Program-made: the position numbers and the translations under genes
From: Gaiellasilicea sp963730405
Lineage (GTDB): Bacteria; Actinomycetota; Thermoleophilia; Gaiellales; Gaiellaceae
Direction: 5' to 3'
DNA length: 64,000 bases
Assembly (NCBI GenBank): GCA_963730405.1
Contig: CAVSRW010000014.1
Location: 62,001 to 126,000 of the forward strand
In this document: one piece after another, positions 17,960 through 25,860 of the stretch
How the letters are laid out: each line of letters begins with the position of its first letter
Position numbering within the stretch: position 1 is the first letter of the stretch
Notes under the pieces: model-generated
What the model saw: only the letters and a program-made list of their open reading frames with translations
Told to the model about the DNA's origin: nothing
Database searches by the model: none

Positions 17960-18508
17960 TCAAGCAGGCAGGGTCACGACGAGCCGCTCGCCGTCGAGCG
18001 CGGCTTCGCCGCCGAGCGCACGCACGAGCCGCACCGCGACGGCGGCGCCGAGGTCTTTCATCTCCACGCCGAGGACGACCGGCGCCGCGTCCTCCACCAC
18101 CGGGGCGATCACGACGCGCGGACCTTCGACCGAGACGGTCACATCGACGCCGCCGTGGCGGGCCGCGGCGCGGCGGAGGGCCGCCAGCGACCGCTCGACC
18201 GGCTCCGGGTCGACGCGGACGGTCGAGCCGGTGCCGGTCGCGTCCTCGGGTGCCAGCGAGAGCGAGTCCACCTCCCGGACGACCGGCTCGTAGCGGCCAC
18301 CCTCGATCCGGGCGGCGAGCGAGAGGAGGTCGAGCAGCAAGGCGAGCTCCTCGCCGGAGGTGTCGATCAGGCCGAGGTAGCGGACGCGCTTCTCGTCCTC
18401 CAGCTCGTCCATCCGCAGCATCGTCTTCGCGAACCCCTGCACGGTTGCGAGCGGCGTCCGCAGGTCGTGGCAAGCGAGCGAGACGAGGCGAGAGAAGTCG
18501 TCGGCCAC
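17960..18508 (-). CDS. Histidine kinase-like protein with HisKA domain and degenerate ATPase part
   Basis: A 182-residue protein. It begins with a HisKA dimerisation/phosphoacceptor helix (FSRLVSLACHDLRTPLATVQGFAKTML), where the H in ACHDLRTPL is the phosphoacceptor. The region beyond has the length of an HATPase domain, but I see no N, G1 or G2 boxes. It lacks any sensor or membrane part. It may be a phosphotransfer protein or a truncated kinase. The start is set to GTG 18508; a minus-strand TACGCT box 9 bases upstream overlaps the -10 of the divergent FolE2 gene. Confidence 0.7.
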   Translation of the reverse strand: MADDFSRLVSLACHDLRTPLATVQGFAKTMLRMDELEDEKRVRYLGLIDTSGEELALLLDLLSLAARIEGGRYEPVVREVDSLSLAPEDATGTGSTVRVDPEPVERSLAALRRAAARHGGVDVTVSVEGPRVVIAPVVEDAAPVVLGVEMKDLGAAVAVRLVRALGGEAALDGERLVVTLPA

Positions 18509-18516
18509 GGCGCTGC

Positions 18517-18523
18517 TAGCGTA
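18517..18523. promoter_or_regulatory. Nearly symmetric bidirectional -10 box
   Basis: TAGCGTA reads TAGCGT on the plus strand (6 bases before GTG 18529) and TACGCT on the minus strand (9 bases before GTG 18508). The two boxes share five of six positions in a 20-base gap between divergent starts. Confidence 0.5.
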
Positions 18524-18528
18524 ACCGC

Positions 18529-19494
18529 GTGACGGAGATCTCAAGCGCGACGCCCGATCTCCAGGCCTCGTCCCCCGACGTCCGGCTCTCGCTGACGCGT
18601 GCCGGCGTCACGGGCGTGCAGAAGGCCGTGCGCGTCCGGCACGAGGGCCACCAGACCGTGATGGCAGCTCAGATCGAGTGCACGGTCGACCTCTCGCGCG
18701 AGCAGAAGGGCGTCCATATGTCGCGCTTCCCGGAGCTCTTCGAGGAGGCGATCGAGGCGGTCGTCGGAACGGAGGCGCTGGAGGTGGAGGCGCTGGCCGA
18801 GCACATCGCGCGCCACATCGTCGGCCGCCAGAGCGCGCTCCGCGCCGAGGCGCGGATCACGGCGCAGTGGCCCGTCCGCCGGACGACGCCCGTGAGCAGG
18901 CTCTCGACGCAGGAGATGGTCTCGCTGGTCGGCATCGCCGCGGCGACGGCGGAGCGGGTCCGCCGGGTCGTCGGCGTCGAGGCGACCGGGATCAACGCGT
19001 GTCCGTGCGCACAGGGGTTGGTGCGCGGACGGGCCGCCGAGCGGCTGGCGGAGGCAGGGTACGAGGACGTCGAGCGGATCCTCGATCTCGTTCCGCTCGC
19101 GACCCACAACCAGCGAGGCCGGGGGACGCTCTACGTCGGCACCGAGAGGCAGCTCGACGCGAACGACCTCGTCGCCGTCGTGCAGGACTCGATGAGCGCG
19201 CCGATCTACGAGCTGCTGAAGCGGCCGGACGAGCTCTTCGTCGTCGAGCACGCGCATCTGCAGCCGCGTTTCGTCGAGGACTCGGTGCGCCTCTCGCTGA
19301 AGGGGGCCCTCGACGCGATGCCCGACCTGGACGACGGCGACTTCCTCTTCGCGCGGCAGGTCAACTTCGAGACGATCCACGCGCACGACGTGCTCGCCGA
19401 GCGCGAGGGCACGGTCGGTGAGCTGCGGGCCGAGCTCGGCGGCACGCCCGCCGCCGGCAGGCACACCAGCCTCGCCGACTGGCTCGCCTCCTAG
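18529..19494 (+). CDS. folE2: GTP cyclohydrolase I, FolE2/MptA type
   Basis: A 321-residue type IB GTP cyclohydrolase. It converts GTP to a pterin precursor for folate-type cofactors. Signatures are VRLSLTRAGVTGVQKAV, DLSREQKGVHMSRF, RHIVGRQSALRAEA, the metal-binding Cys motif NACPCAQG, PLATHNQRGRGTLYVG and the late REGTVGELRAELGG. The CPCAQ form and THNQRG are more like archaeal MptA than Bacillus FolE2, which suggests a metal-flexible enzyme. It is leaderless by position: TAGCGT lies 6 bases before the GTG. Its stop shares CTAG with the convergent PlsY gene. Confidence 0.88.
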   Translation: MTEISSATPDLQASSPDVRLSLTRAGVTGVQKAVRVRHEGHQTVMAAQIECTVDLSREQKGVHMSRFPELFEEAIEAVVGTEALEVEALAEHIARHIVGRQSALRAEARITAQWPVRRTTPVSRLSTQEMVSLVGIAAATAERVRRVVGVEATGINACPCAQGLVRGRAAERLAEAGYEDVERILDLVPLATHNQRGRGTLYVGTERQLDANDLVAVVQDSMSAPIYELLKRPDELFVVEHAHLQPRFVEDSVRLSLKGALDAMPDLDDGDFLFARQVNFETIHAHDVLAEREGTVGELRAELGGTPAAGRHTSLADWLAS

Positions 19495-20102
19495 GGCGCA
19501 GCGGGCTTCGGTCCGCGCCGCAGCTGGAACCGGCTCTCCGTCCCTGCGCGCAGGCGCGCGATGTTGGCCTTGTGCAGGACGAGCACGGCGACGGCTGCGA
19601 TCGCGGCGAACACGATCACCGGCCACGGCTCCCCGAGCGCGAGCGCGACGAACGGGAGCGCCACGCCGGTGACCATCGAGGCCAGCGAGGCATAGCGCGA
19701 GACGAGAAAGACCACGACCCAGATCGCCAAGCCGACCAACCCGACCAACGGTACGACGCCGAAGAACGTCCCACCGGCCGTCGCGACCGTCTTGCCACCC
19801 TTCTGGAACCCGAGGAAGAGCGGTCGCCAGTGGCCGAGCATCGCCGCGCCGCCCGCCAAGACGCCGACGAGCTCGCCGACCAGGATCGTGCCGACGAGCG
19901 CGGGAACGAATCCCTTCGCGACGTCGAGCAGGACGATCGGGATCCCGTACGCCTTGCCGTACGTCCGCCAGACGTTCGTGGCGCCGATGTTGCCGCTCCC
20001 GACGGTGCGGATGTCCTCGCCCTTCAGCAGCCGCACGAGCCAGTAGCCGAACGGCATCGACCCCAGCAGGTAGCCGCCGAGGACGACGAGGACAGCGGTC
20101 AC
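19491..20102 (-). CDS. plsY: Glycerol-3-phosphate acyltransferase PlsY
   Basis: A 203-residue membrane acyltransferase that moves the acyl group from acyl-phosphate to glycerol-3-phosphate, the first step of phospholipid synthesis. The family motifs are all present: LLGSMPFGYWLVRLLKG with the early Ser, DIRTVGSGNIGATNVWRTYG (motif 1), LDVAKGFVPAL, and GHWRPLFLGFQKGGKTVATAGG (motif 2). It has about five membrane helices. The GTG start lies 4 bases after the SOD stop on the same strand, so the two are probably cotranscribed. Confidence 0.93.
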   Translation of the reverse strand: MTAVLVVLGGYLLGSMPFGYWLVRLLKGEDIRTVGSGNIGATNVWRTYGKAYGIPIVLLDVAKGFVPALVGTILVGELVGVLAGGAAMLGHWRPLFLGFQKGGKTVATAGGTFFGVVPLVGLVGLAIWVVVFLVSRYASLASMVTGVALPFVALALGEPWPVIVFAAIAAVAVLVLHKANIARLRAGTESRFQLRRGPKPAAP

Positions 20103-20106
20103 TGGA

Positions 20107-20718
20107 TCAGCGCAACGGGATCTGGTACTTCGAGACCCAGTCGTTCACGACAGCCCAGTCCAGGTTCGAGAAGAAGGCGTCGATGTAGGCGCCCCGGTCG
20201 GTCTGGAAGTCGAGGAAGTAGGCGTGCTCGTAGACGTCGAGCGCCACCAGCGGGGTCGCGTTCCAGATCGGGTACGTGTTCTGGGCGTCGCCGATGTAGT
20301 TGAAGAGACGGCCCTCGTCCCAGTCGTACGCCGTCCACGCCCAGCCGCGGCCGGCCATCCCGGTCGCCTTGAGGTCGTCGCGCCAGGCCTGATCCGAGCC
20401 GAAGTCGCGCTTGATCAGGTCGGCGATCGCGCCCTTCGGGTCGCCGCCGCGGCCGCCGAGGTGCTCGAAGTAGACCTCATGGTTCTTGATCCCGCCGATC
20501 GCGAACGAGAGCTCGACCTTGAGTGCACGCACGTCCGACGAGATCTGGTTCGCCGCGCCGAGGTCGGCCGAGCCGAGCTTGCCGAGGATCTCGTTCCGCT
20601 TGTTCACGTAGCCCTGATAGAGCTTGTAGTGGGCCTCGACGGACGCACGCGAGATGCCGTCGAGCTCCAGCAGCGCGGGCTTCAGCTCGCGGGGCCTGAT
20701 CTCCTCGTAGCTCGACAT
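20107..20718 (-). CDS. Divergent Fe/Mn-type superoxide dismutase
   Basis: A 203-residue member of the Fe/Mn SOD family. Metal-ligand positions are visible as VEAHYKLYQGYV (first His), IKNHEVYFEHLGG (second His) and ALDVYEHAYFLDF (Asp and last His). The N-terminal motif differs from the classical HHxKHH: the gateway His after the first ligand is replaced, giving AHYKLYQGYV. This is a known divergent branch; activity is likely but not certain. The start is ATG 20718 with a GGAGG Shine-Dalgarno. It is divergent from a classical SOD gene 86 bases away and is followed by plsY. Confidence 0.82.
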   Translation of the reverse strand: MSSYEEIRPRELKPALLELDGISRASVEAHYKLYQGYVNKRNEILGKLGSADLGAANQISSDVRALKVELSFAIGGIKNHEVYFEHLGGRGGDPKGAIADLIKRDFGSDQAWRDDLKATGMAGRGWAWTAYDWDEGRLFNYIGDAQNTYPIWNATPLVALDVYEHAYFLDFQTDRGAYIDAFFSNLDWAVVNDWVSKYQIPLR

Positions 20719-20804
20719 GCGTACCTCCAGGGTCTCTTGGGCGACTCGTCGGGAACGGCGCGGAGCATATCCTTGACCCCACCTGCCGAGACGAAGGAGC
20801 CGTG

Positions 20805-21406
<602 letters not shown>

Positions 21407-21410
<4 letters not shown>

Positions 21411-22072
21411 CTCGGACGCTCGTCACCGGGGGGACCGGCAAGCTCGGCTCGGCGCTGGCGGAGCGTCTGCGCGGGGAGGGCTGGCAGGTGCTCGCCGCGG
21501 GGAGCCGCGACGGCGACCTCTCGCGCGCGAAGGACGCCCGCGCACTCGTCGCGCGCGCCGTCGACGAGCTCGGCGGCCTCGACGTCGTCATCAACGGCGC
21601 CTCGGCGGGCTTCGAGCCGAAGTCGTTCGAGCAGGTCTCGGAGGAGGACGTCGACGCCGCGCTCGGCGCCACGGTGAAGGGCAGCTTCTTCGTCACCCAG
21701 GCAGCGGCGCCGCACCTGCGGGAGTCGCGCGGGCTCGTGGTCATGATCGAGGACGTGGCCGCCTACCAGCCCTGGCCCTCGTTCGCGGCCCACTGCGCCG
21801 CGAAGGCGGCGCAGGCGATGCTGACGCGGACGCTCGCCAAGGCGCTCGCTCCGGACGTCCGCGTCTGCGGCGTCGCGCCGGGCGCCGTCGCGCTCGAGCC
21901 CGGGGAGGACGTGGAGCGGCGCGCGGCCGAGTCCGCCCTGCGGCGCGTCGGCTCGCCCGACGACGTCGCCGGCGCGATCCTGTACCTCGCAGGCGCCGGC
22001 TTCGTCACCGGCGCGACGATCGTCGTCGACGGAGGCCGGCTGCTGCAATCCGGCTCGACAGGCCGTGCGTAG
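21407..22072 (+). CDS. Short-chain dehydrogenase/reductase with His in place of the catalytic Tyr
   Basis: An SDR of about 221 residues with a Rossmann start (TLVTGGTGKLGSALAERL), NGAS in strand 4, and the usual end (GSPDDVAGAILYLAGAGFVTGATIVVDGG). It resembles pteridine reductase/FabG-type SDRs. At the active site the YxxxK motif reads HCAAK, so the catalytic Tyr is His, while the Lys is kept. The best N-terminus starts at CTG 21407, which overlaps the SOD stop as CTGA; the nearest conventional start (TTG 21371) would add a 12-residue extension overlapping sodA. It probably cotranscribes with sodA. Confidence 0.8.
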
Positions 22073-22081
22073 ACCGAGTGC

Positions 22082-22696
22082 ATGGGAGTCGCAGCGTTGA
22101 GCCTTTCCGGACCGGCCTTGCCACGCGCGCGTGGAGCCGCAAGCATCAGGGCGGTGCACGAGGGGGAGCTGAAGGACGGGGAGCTGATCGAGCGCGTCGG
22201 CGAGGGCGACCGCGATGCGTTCGATGAGCTCTACCGCCGCTACACGAGGCCGGTGCTCGGGCTCGCGCTCCGGCGCCTGGGCGACCGCGGCCGCGCCGAG
22301 GACGCCCTCCAGGAAGCGTTCGCGGCGATCTGGCGCTCGGCATCGAGCTACGACCCCGCCCGCGGCCAGGGCGGGGCCTGGCTCTACACCGTCGCCCGCA
22401 ACGCGATCGTCGACGGCGCCCGCCGGCGGCCCGAGCCGCCGATGGAGGTGCCCGACGAGCCGTCCGGCGAGTCGGGACCGCCCGAGCAGGCCGAGGCGTC
22501 GTGGCTCGCGTGGCGCGTCCACAGCGCCCTGTCGCACCTGCCCGACCACGAGCGGCCGGTGATCGAGCTCGCCTACTGGGGCGGTCTCTCCCAGAGCGAG
22601 ATCTCCGAGTTCCTGCAAGTGCCCCTCGGAACGGTCAAGACCAGGACGCGGAGCGCGCTCGCGCGGCTCGCCGATCTGCTGGAGGACGAGCTGTGA
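22082..22696 (+). CDS. ECF-type RNA polymerase sigma factor
   Basis: A 204-residue extracytoplasmic-function sigma factor. Region 2 is DAFDELYRRYTRPVLGLALR, then AEDALQEAFAAIWRSASSY and GAWLYTVARNAIVDGARRR. Region 4 is LPDHERPVIELAYWGGLSQSEI, then EFLQVPLGTVKTRTRSALARL. The start at ATG 22082 gives about 20 extra residues; GTG 22154 is an alternative nearer to region 2. The stop overlaps the GTG of the membrane anti-sigma gene (GTGA), the standard pairing in which the partner sequesters the sigma factor. Confidence 0.9.
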   Translation: MGVAALSLSGPALPRARGAASIRAVHEGELKDGELIERVGEGDRDAFDELYRRYTRPVLGLALRRLGDRGRAEDALQEAFAAIWRSASSYDPARGQGGAWLYTVARNAIVDGARRRPEPPMEVPDEPSGESGPPEQAEASWLAWRVHSALSHLPDHERPVIELAYWGGLSQSEISEFLQVPLGTVKTRTRSALARLADLLEDEL

Positions 22697-23268
22697 GCGA
22701 ACGCTTCGACGAGCTCGTCGGCGACGTCGCCGACCCGGCCGAGCGGGAGCGGCTGCGGCGTGTGCACGAACTGCTGCTCTCCGTCGACCCTCCGCCGGAG
22801 CTCTCCCCCGCTCTGGCGACCACCCCGACGCCGCGGCCCGAGCCCCTCCTGCCGCGGCGCCGGGGGCGCGCACTCGCGCTACTGGCGGCCGCGCTCGCGG
22901 TCGCTGCCTTCGGCGCCGGCTGGCTCGCCGGCGACCGGTCGGACGACGCCGAGCCCGTGCGGGTGATCGCGATGGACGGCGTCGGCGAGTCGCCCGGCGC
23001 GAGCGCCTCGATCGAGCTGCTGCCCGAGGACGCGGCCGGCAACTGGCCGATGAACGTGCTCGTGCGCGGCCTCGAGCCGAGCCGCAGCCGCACCGACTTC
23101 TACGAGCTCTGGCTGACGAAGGACGGGAAGCCGGTCGACTCCTGCGGCCGCTTCATCGTCGGCGAGGGGCTGACGACGGTCGTGCTGAGCGTCCCGTACG
23201 GGCTCCGGCGCTACGACGGCTGGGTCGTCACGCGCGCCGGCTCGGACGAGATCCTGCTCACGACCTGA
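22693..23268 (+). CDS. RskA-like transmembrane anti-sigma factor
   Basis: A 191-residue predicted anti-sigma factor. A short N-terminal cytoplasmic part is followed by one membrane helix (ALALLAAALAVAAFGAGWLAG) and an extracytoplasmic beta-rich domain of the RskA C-terminal type (LVRGLEPSRSRTDFYELWL, then FIVGEGLTTVVLSVPYGL). The HxxxCxxC ZAS motif is absent, so the N-terminal domain is reduced. It is translationally coupled to the ECF sigma gene through GTGA, and should hold that factor at the membrane. It converges on thyX with a structured element between. Confidence 0.85.
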   Translation: MSERFDELVGDVADPAERERLRRVHELLLSVDPPPELSPALATTPTPRPEPLLPRRRGRALALLAAALAVAAFGAGWLAGDRSDDAEPVRVIAMDGVGESPGASASIELLPEDAAGNWPMNVLVRGLEPSRSRTDFYELWLTKDGKPVDSCGRFIVGEGLTTVVLSVPYGLRRYDGWVVTRAGSDEILLTT

Positions 23269-23323
23269 CCGTCGCACTGCCTCGATCGACGTGAAACCAC
23301 CAGCAATCGGTCGGCGCTGAGTC

Positions 23324-23387
23324 GGCCGCCGGAGGCGGCCCTTCAGGGGTCTTCGCGCGATCGGCATCCGCTTCGCGGCTGCCGATC
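23324..23387 (-). repeat. Two-hairpin intergenic element, copy 3 (minus strand)
   Basis: Read on the minus strand, hairpin 1 (23387 to 23359) pairs GATCGGCA with TGCCGATC and CCGC with GCGG. The linker contains GCGCGAAGACCCCTGAAG. Hairpin 2 (23340 to 23324) pairs GGCCGCC with GGCGGCC around TCC. It starts 13 bases after the thyX stop, in the sense direction of thyX, and lies between thyX and the convergent anti-sigma gene. Confidence 0.7.
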
Positions 23388-23400
23388 TTGCGCCAACCAA

Positions 23401-24096
23401 CTACGGCGCGATGCGGTCGTTCGCGACGAAGGCCGCGTGCGTCACCGGCATCAGGCGCTCGAGGAACGACTCCGCGGCGGCCGCGTACTGCTGGATCTCG
23501 AACTGCGCGTTGTCGTGGTTCCGCAGCCCGCAGAAGTGCATCAGGCTGCGCGGATTGCAGCTCCAGTAGTACTTCGTATACGTCGAGAGCGGCAGCACCG
23601 CCCGCGCGACCTCCTTCGCGACACCCTGCTCGAGCATCCGTTCGTACGCCTCGAAGGCCCGCTGAGCGTTCGCCTCGATCTCACGCCGGGCCTCGTCGCG
23701 GACGATGTCGTCGACCGGCTCGAAGGTGTAGTTGCCCGGCTTGCCGACCTGCGTGCGGACGTTGTCCGGGACGTAGAACTCGGCGTCCATCTTCGCGTAG
23801 CGGCCGCTCCACTCGTTGTAGCTGTGCCCGGCGCGGTGGCGGTGGTGCTCGCGCACGACGAAGAGCGGCGCCTTGACGAGGAAGCGGAAGTAGCCGTGCT
23901 CGAACGGGCTGCCGTGCCGCTCGCGGATGAGGAAGCGGATCAGGCCCTCGTCGCGCTCGCTCATCTCGTCGGACTCCTGGTTGAACGAGACGCGGGCGCC
24001 GTTGACGACGGCGAGGTCGGATGCGAGCGCCCCGTCGAGGGCGAGAAAGCCCTTGTCGAGGACCGACACCACCGTCTCGGGCAAGACTTCCGTCAT
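23401..24096 (-). CDS. thyX: Flavin-dependent thymidylate synthase ThyX
   Basis: A 231-residue FAD-dependent enzyme that makes dTMP from dUMP with methylene-tetrahydrofolate and NADPH. The ThyX signature appears as RHRAGHSYNEWSGRY, followed by AEFYVPDNVRTQVGK. FAD/dUMP-binding residues are also visible in SPFEHGYFRFLVKAP and in NPRSLMHFCGLRN near the C-terminus. The motif has one residue more between RHR and the last Ser than the textbook RHRX7S. ATG 24096 is chosen because a minus-strand TACATT box lies 7 bases upstream; a TTG at 24105 is the alternative. No thyA is seen in the window. Confidence 0.93.
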   Translation of the reverse strand: MTEVLPETVVSVLDKGFLALDGALASDLAVVNGARVSFNQESDEMSERDEGLIRFLIRERHGSPFEHGYFRFLVKAPLFVVREHHRHRAGHSYNEWSGRYAKMDAEFYVPDNVRTQVGKPGNYTFEPVDDIVRDEARREIEANAQRAFEAYERMLEQGVAKEVARAVLPLSTYTKYYWSCNPRSLMHFCGLRNHDNAQFEIQQYAAAAESFLERLMPVTHAAFVANDRIAP

Positions 24097-24742
24097 GGCC
24101 TCCAATGTAGAGCGTCTGTCGGTCGGAACGTCGGGCTGGTCATATCCCAGCTGGCGGCCCGGCTTCTACCCCGAGGGGACGGCGAACGAGGACTTCCTCG
24201 CGTTCTACTCCGCTCGCCTGCCGACGGTCGAGCTCAACTCGACGGGCTACCGGCTGCCGTCCGAAGAGCAGTTCGCGCGCTGGGCATCGGCTGTGCCGGA
24301 CGGGTTCACGTTCGCCGTCAAGGCGCCCCCGCGAGCGCTCCGCGACGTCGCCACCTTCGAGGAGCGCGTGCGGCGGCTCGGCGACCGGCTGGGGCCGGTG
24401 CGGTTCGTCGTCTCGTCGCCCCGCGACGACGGTCTGCTCGCGCTCCTGCTCGGCTCGACCGACCTCCGGGTCGCGCTCGACCTCCGGCACGAAAGCTGGG
24501 ACGGCATCGACGTCCGCCCCGCCGTGCGCGTGAACGACTGGGATGCGGACGCGCCCTTCCGGTACCTGCGCTTCCGCGAGCCGCCTCACACGGATGACGA
24601 GCTCGCGGCGGTCGCGGCTCGGCTCCAACCGCTGCTCGCGGAGGAGGTCGACGTGTTCGCCTACTTCCGGCACGAGGACGCGCCGACCGCGCCGACGTAC
24701 GCCGCGCGGCTGCTCGCGCTCGTCCGCGGGGACGACGGCTGA
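24095..24742 (+). CDS. DUF72 family TIM-barrel protein
   Basis: A 215-residue DUF72 protein (YecE-like), shorter than the usual 240-300. The start VGTSGWSYPSWRPGFYP is the family signature. FLAFYSARLPTVELNSTGYRLP, FTFAVKAPP and LDLRHESW follow in the expected order, and AYFRHEDAPTAPTYAARL marks the C-terminal part. The biochemical role is unknown. There is no other possible start codon before the signature, so ATG 24095 is firm. This places it as CATG with the thyX start on the other strand. Confidence 0.87.
   Translation: MASNVERLSVGTSGWSYPSWRPGFYPEGTANEDFLAFYSARLPTVELNSTGYRLPSEEQFARWASAVPDGFTFAVKAPPRALRDVATFEERVRRLGDRLGPVRFVVSSPRDDGLLALLLGSTDLRVALDLRHESWDGIDVRPAVRVNDWDADAPFRYLRFREPPHTDDELAAVAARLQPLLAEEVDVFAYFRHEDAPTAPTYAARLLALVRGDDG
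24104..24109 (-). promoter_or_regulatory. Leaderless-type -10 box of thyX inside the DUF72 gene
   Basis: The minus strand reads TACATT, 7 bases before ATG 24096. The box lies inside the first codons of the divergent DUF72 gene. Confidence 0.45.
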
Positions 24743-24792
24743 TCGCTCGAGAGGCCGACGCGCGCAGGAAGACGGTGTCGTAGCGTGAACTC

Positions 24793-24891
24793 GTGACTCC
24801 GATGCTCGCAACGCTCGCCGTGATCGTCCCCTTCGCCGGCCTGATCGGCCCCCTGCTCTGGATGGCGAAGAGCACCGGCACCCCCGGCTAG
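24793..24891 (+). CDS. Very small single-helix membrane protein
   Basis: A 32-residue ORF with GTG start: MTPMLATLAVIVPFAGLIGP, then LLWMAKSTGTPG. It is one hydrophobic helix with a short basic end. TAGCGT lies 6 bases upstream, the same spacing as other leaderless genes here, which is the main support. No family recognised. It sits between DUF72 and cspA on the same strand. Confidence 0.5.
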   Translation: MTPMLATLAVIVPFAGLIGPLLWMAKSTGTPG

Positions 24892-24998
24892 GACGTTTGC
24901 AGCTACTCTCCGCACCGTTCAACTCTTTAGAGCGCGTACGACCGGTGCCAGGCACCTCTCTTACCGTTCGTGAGTCATTGGTAAGGAGGTGTAGAGAT

Positions 24999-25202
24999 AT
25001 GGCAACAGGAACCGTGAAGTGGTTCGACGACGCGAAGGGCTACGGCTTCATCGCGCCGGAGGACGGAGGCAAGGACCTCTTCGTCCACCACAGCGGCATC
25101 GGCGGCGAGGGCTTCAAGTCCCTCTCCGAGGGCGCGAAGGTGGAGTTCGAGGCACGCGAGGGCCAGAAGGGCCCCGAGGCCTTCAACGTCGTCGCCGTCT
25201 AG
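24999..25202 (+). CDS. cspA: Cold shock protein (CspA family)
   Basis: A 67-residue single-stranded nucleic-acid binding protein. RNP-1 (KGYGFIAP) and RNP-2 (DLFVHHSGI) are complete, and KWFDDAKGYGF is the family start. It acts as an RNA chaperone. A near-consensus Shine-Dalgarno AAGGAGGT sits 8 bases before the ATG, and the 5' region of about 100 bases holds a small palindrome (GGTGCC-A-GGCACC). A strong terminator hairpin follows 18 bases after the stop. The gene is probably monocistronic and highly expressed. Confidence 0.96.
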   Translation: MATGTVKWFDDAKGYGFIAPEDGGKDLFVHHSGIGGEGFKSLSEGAKVEFEAREGQKGPEAFNVVAV

Positions 25203-25220
25203 GCGCGACGCGAACGACCC

Positions 25221-25274
25221 GGATCCCCGTGGCGGAGCGCTCGCGAGAGCGCACCCCACGGGGATCCTTTCGTT
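25221..25274. terminator. Strong nested hairpin between cspA and fchA
   Basis: GGATCCCCGTGG pairs with CCACGGGGATCC, enclosing a second perfect hairpin GCGCTC-GCGA-GAGCGC. On the plus strand it is followed by TTTCGTT. It should terminate cspA and may also stop read-through from the minus strand. Confidence 0.8.
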
Positions 25275-25290
25275 GTCCGGCCGTTCTTTC

Positions 25291-25314
25291 GGGACGTGTC
25301 CTGGGGACAGTCCC
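25291..25314. repeat. Solo REP-like double palindrome
   Basis: GGGACGTGTCC then GGGACAGTCCC: two adjacent GGGAC-N-GTCCC palindromes. The same arrangement occurs next to the transposase gene at 28714-28737. The last C of this element is the first base of the fchA stop codon on the minus strand. Confidence 0.65.
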
Positions 25315-25860
25315 TAGGACCGGTCCGAAACGGCCGCGGCGCCTGCCGCACGCGCTGCGCTCGCCGCGTGCCGCCGCGACGCGGCGACACGATCGTCGCC
25401 CTCGTCTGCGTTGATCGCCACGAGCCGCGCCGCGATCGACGCGACCGCGGCGGCGAGATCGGCGCCGGCGGCCGCGTCGCCGCTCACATTCGGATTGCCG
25501 TCCCGCTGCGACCAGTGCGGCGAGCTCCGCGATCTCGGCTGCGATCTCGGCCAGCTCGAACGGGATCGCGACGATCCGCTCCACGCTCGCGGCGCTCCGG
25601 TGGGCCATGAAGTCGCCGTAGGCCTGGGCGTCCGCGTCGGCGAGCGGCTCGGTCCTCGCGCGCAGCTCCTCCGCCCGCCCGACGACCTCGGCGCGACGCT
25701 CCCAGTCGTCGCTCGCGAACCGGGCCGCCATCGCGGTCAGCCCCGCGGCCAGCGAGAGTGCGATCGACGCGACCGCTCCGCCGCCGGGAGCCGGCGTGCG
25801 CGCCGGGACGGCGTCGAGCAGCTCCTTGACGCTCGCGTCGAGGAAGCTAGAAGAGCCCAA
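25314..25860 (-). CDS. fchA: Methenyltetrahydrofolate cyclohydrolase / formiminotransferase-cyclodeaminase-like (FchA), one +1 frame break
   Basis: A cyclodeaminase/cyclohydrolase domain protein of about 181 residues. The N-terminal half has FLDASVKELLDAVPARTPAPGGG, then VASIALSLAAGLTAMAARF and RTEPLADADAQAYGDFM, all typical of the family. Near 25500 one base is gained, after which GNPNVSGDAAAGADL follows. The length is one base over a multiple of three. It would interconvert methenyl- and formyl-tetrahydrofolate next to fhs. The start is TTG 25860, overlapping the fhs stop by 14 bases. The stop abuts the REP-like palindrome. Confidence 0.82.
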
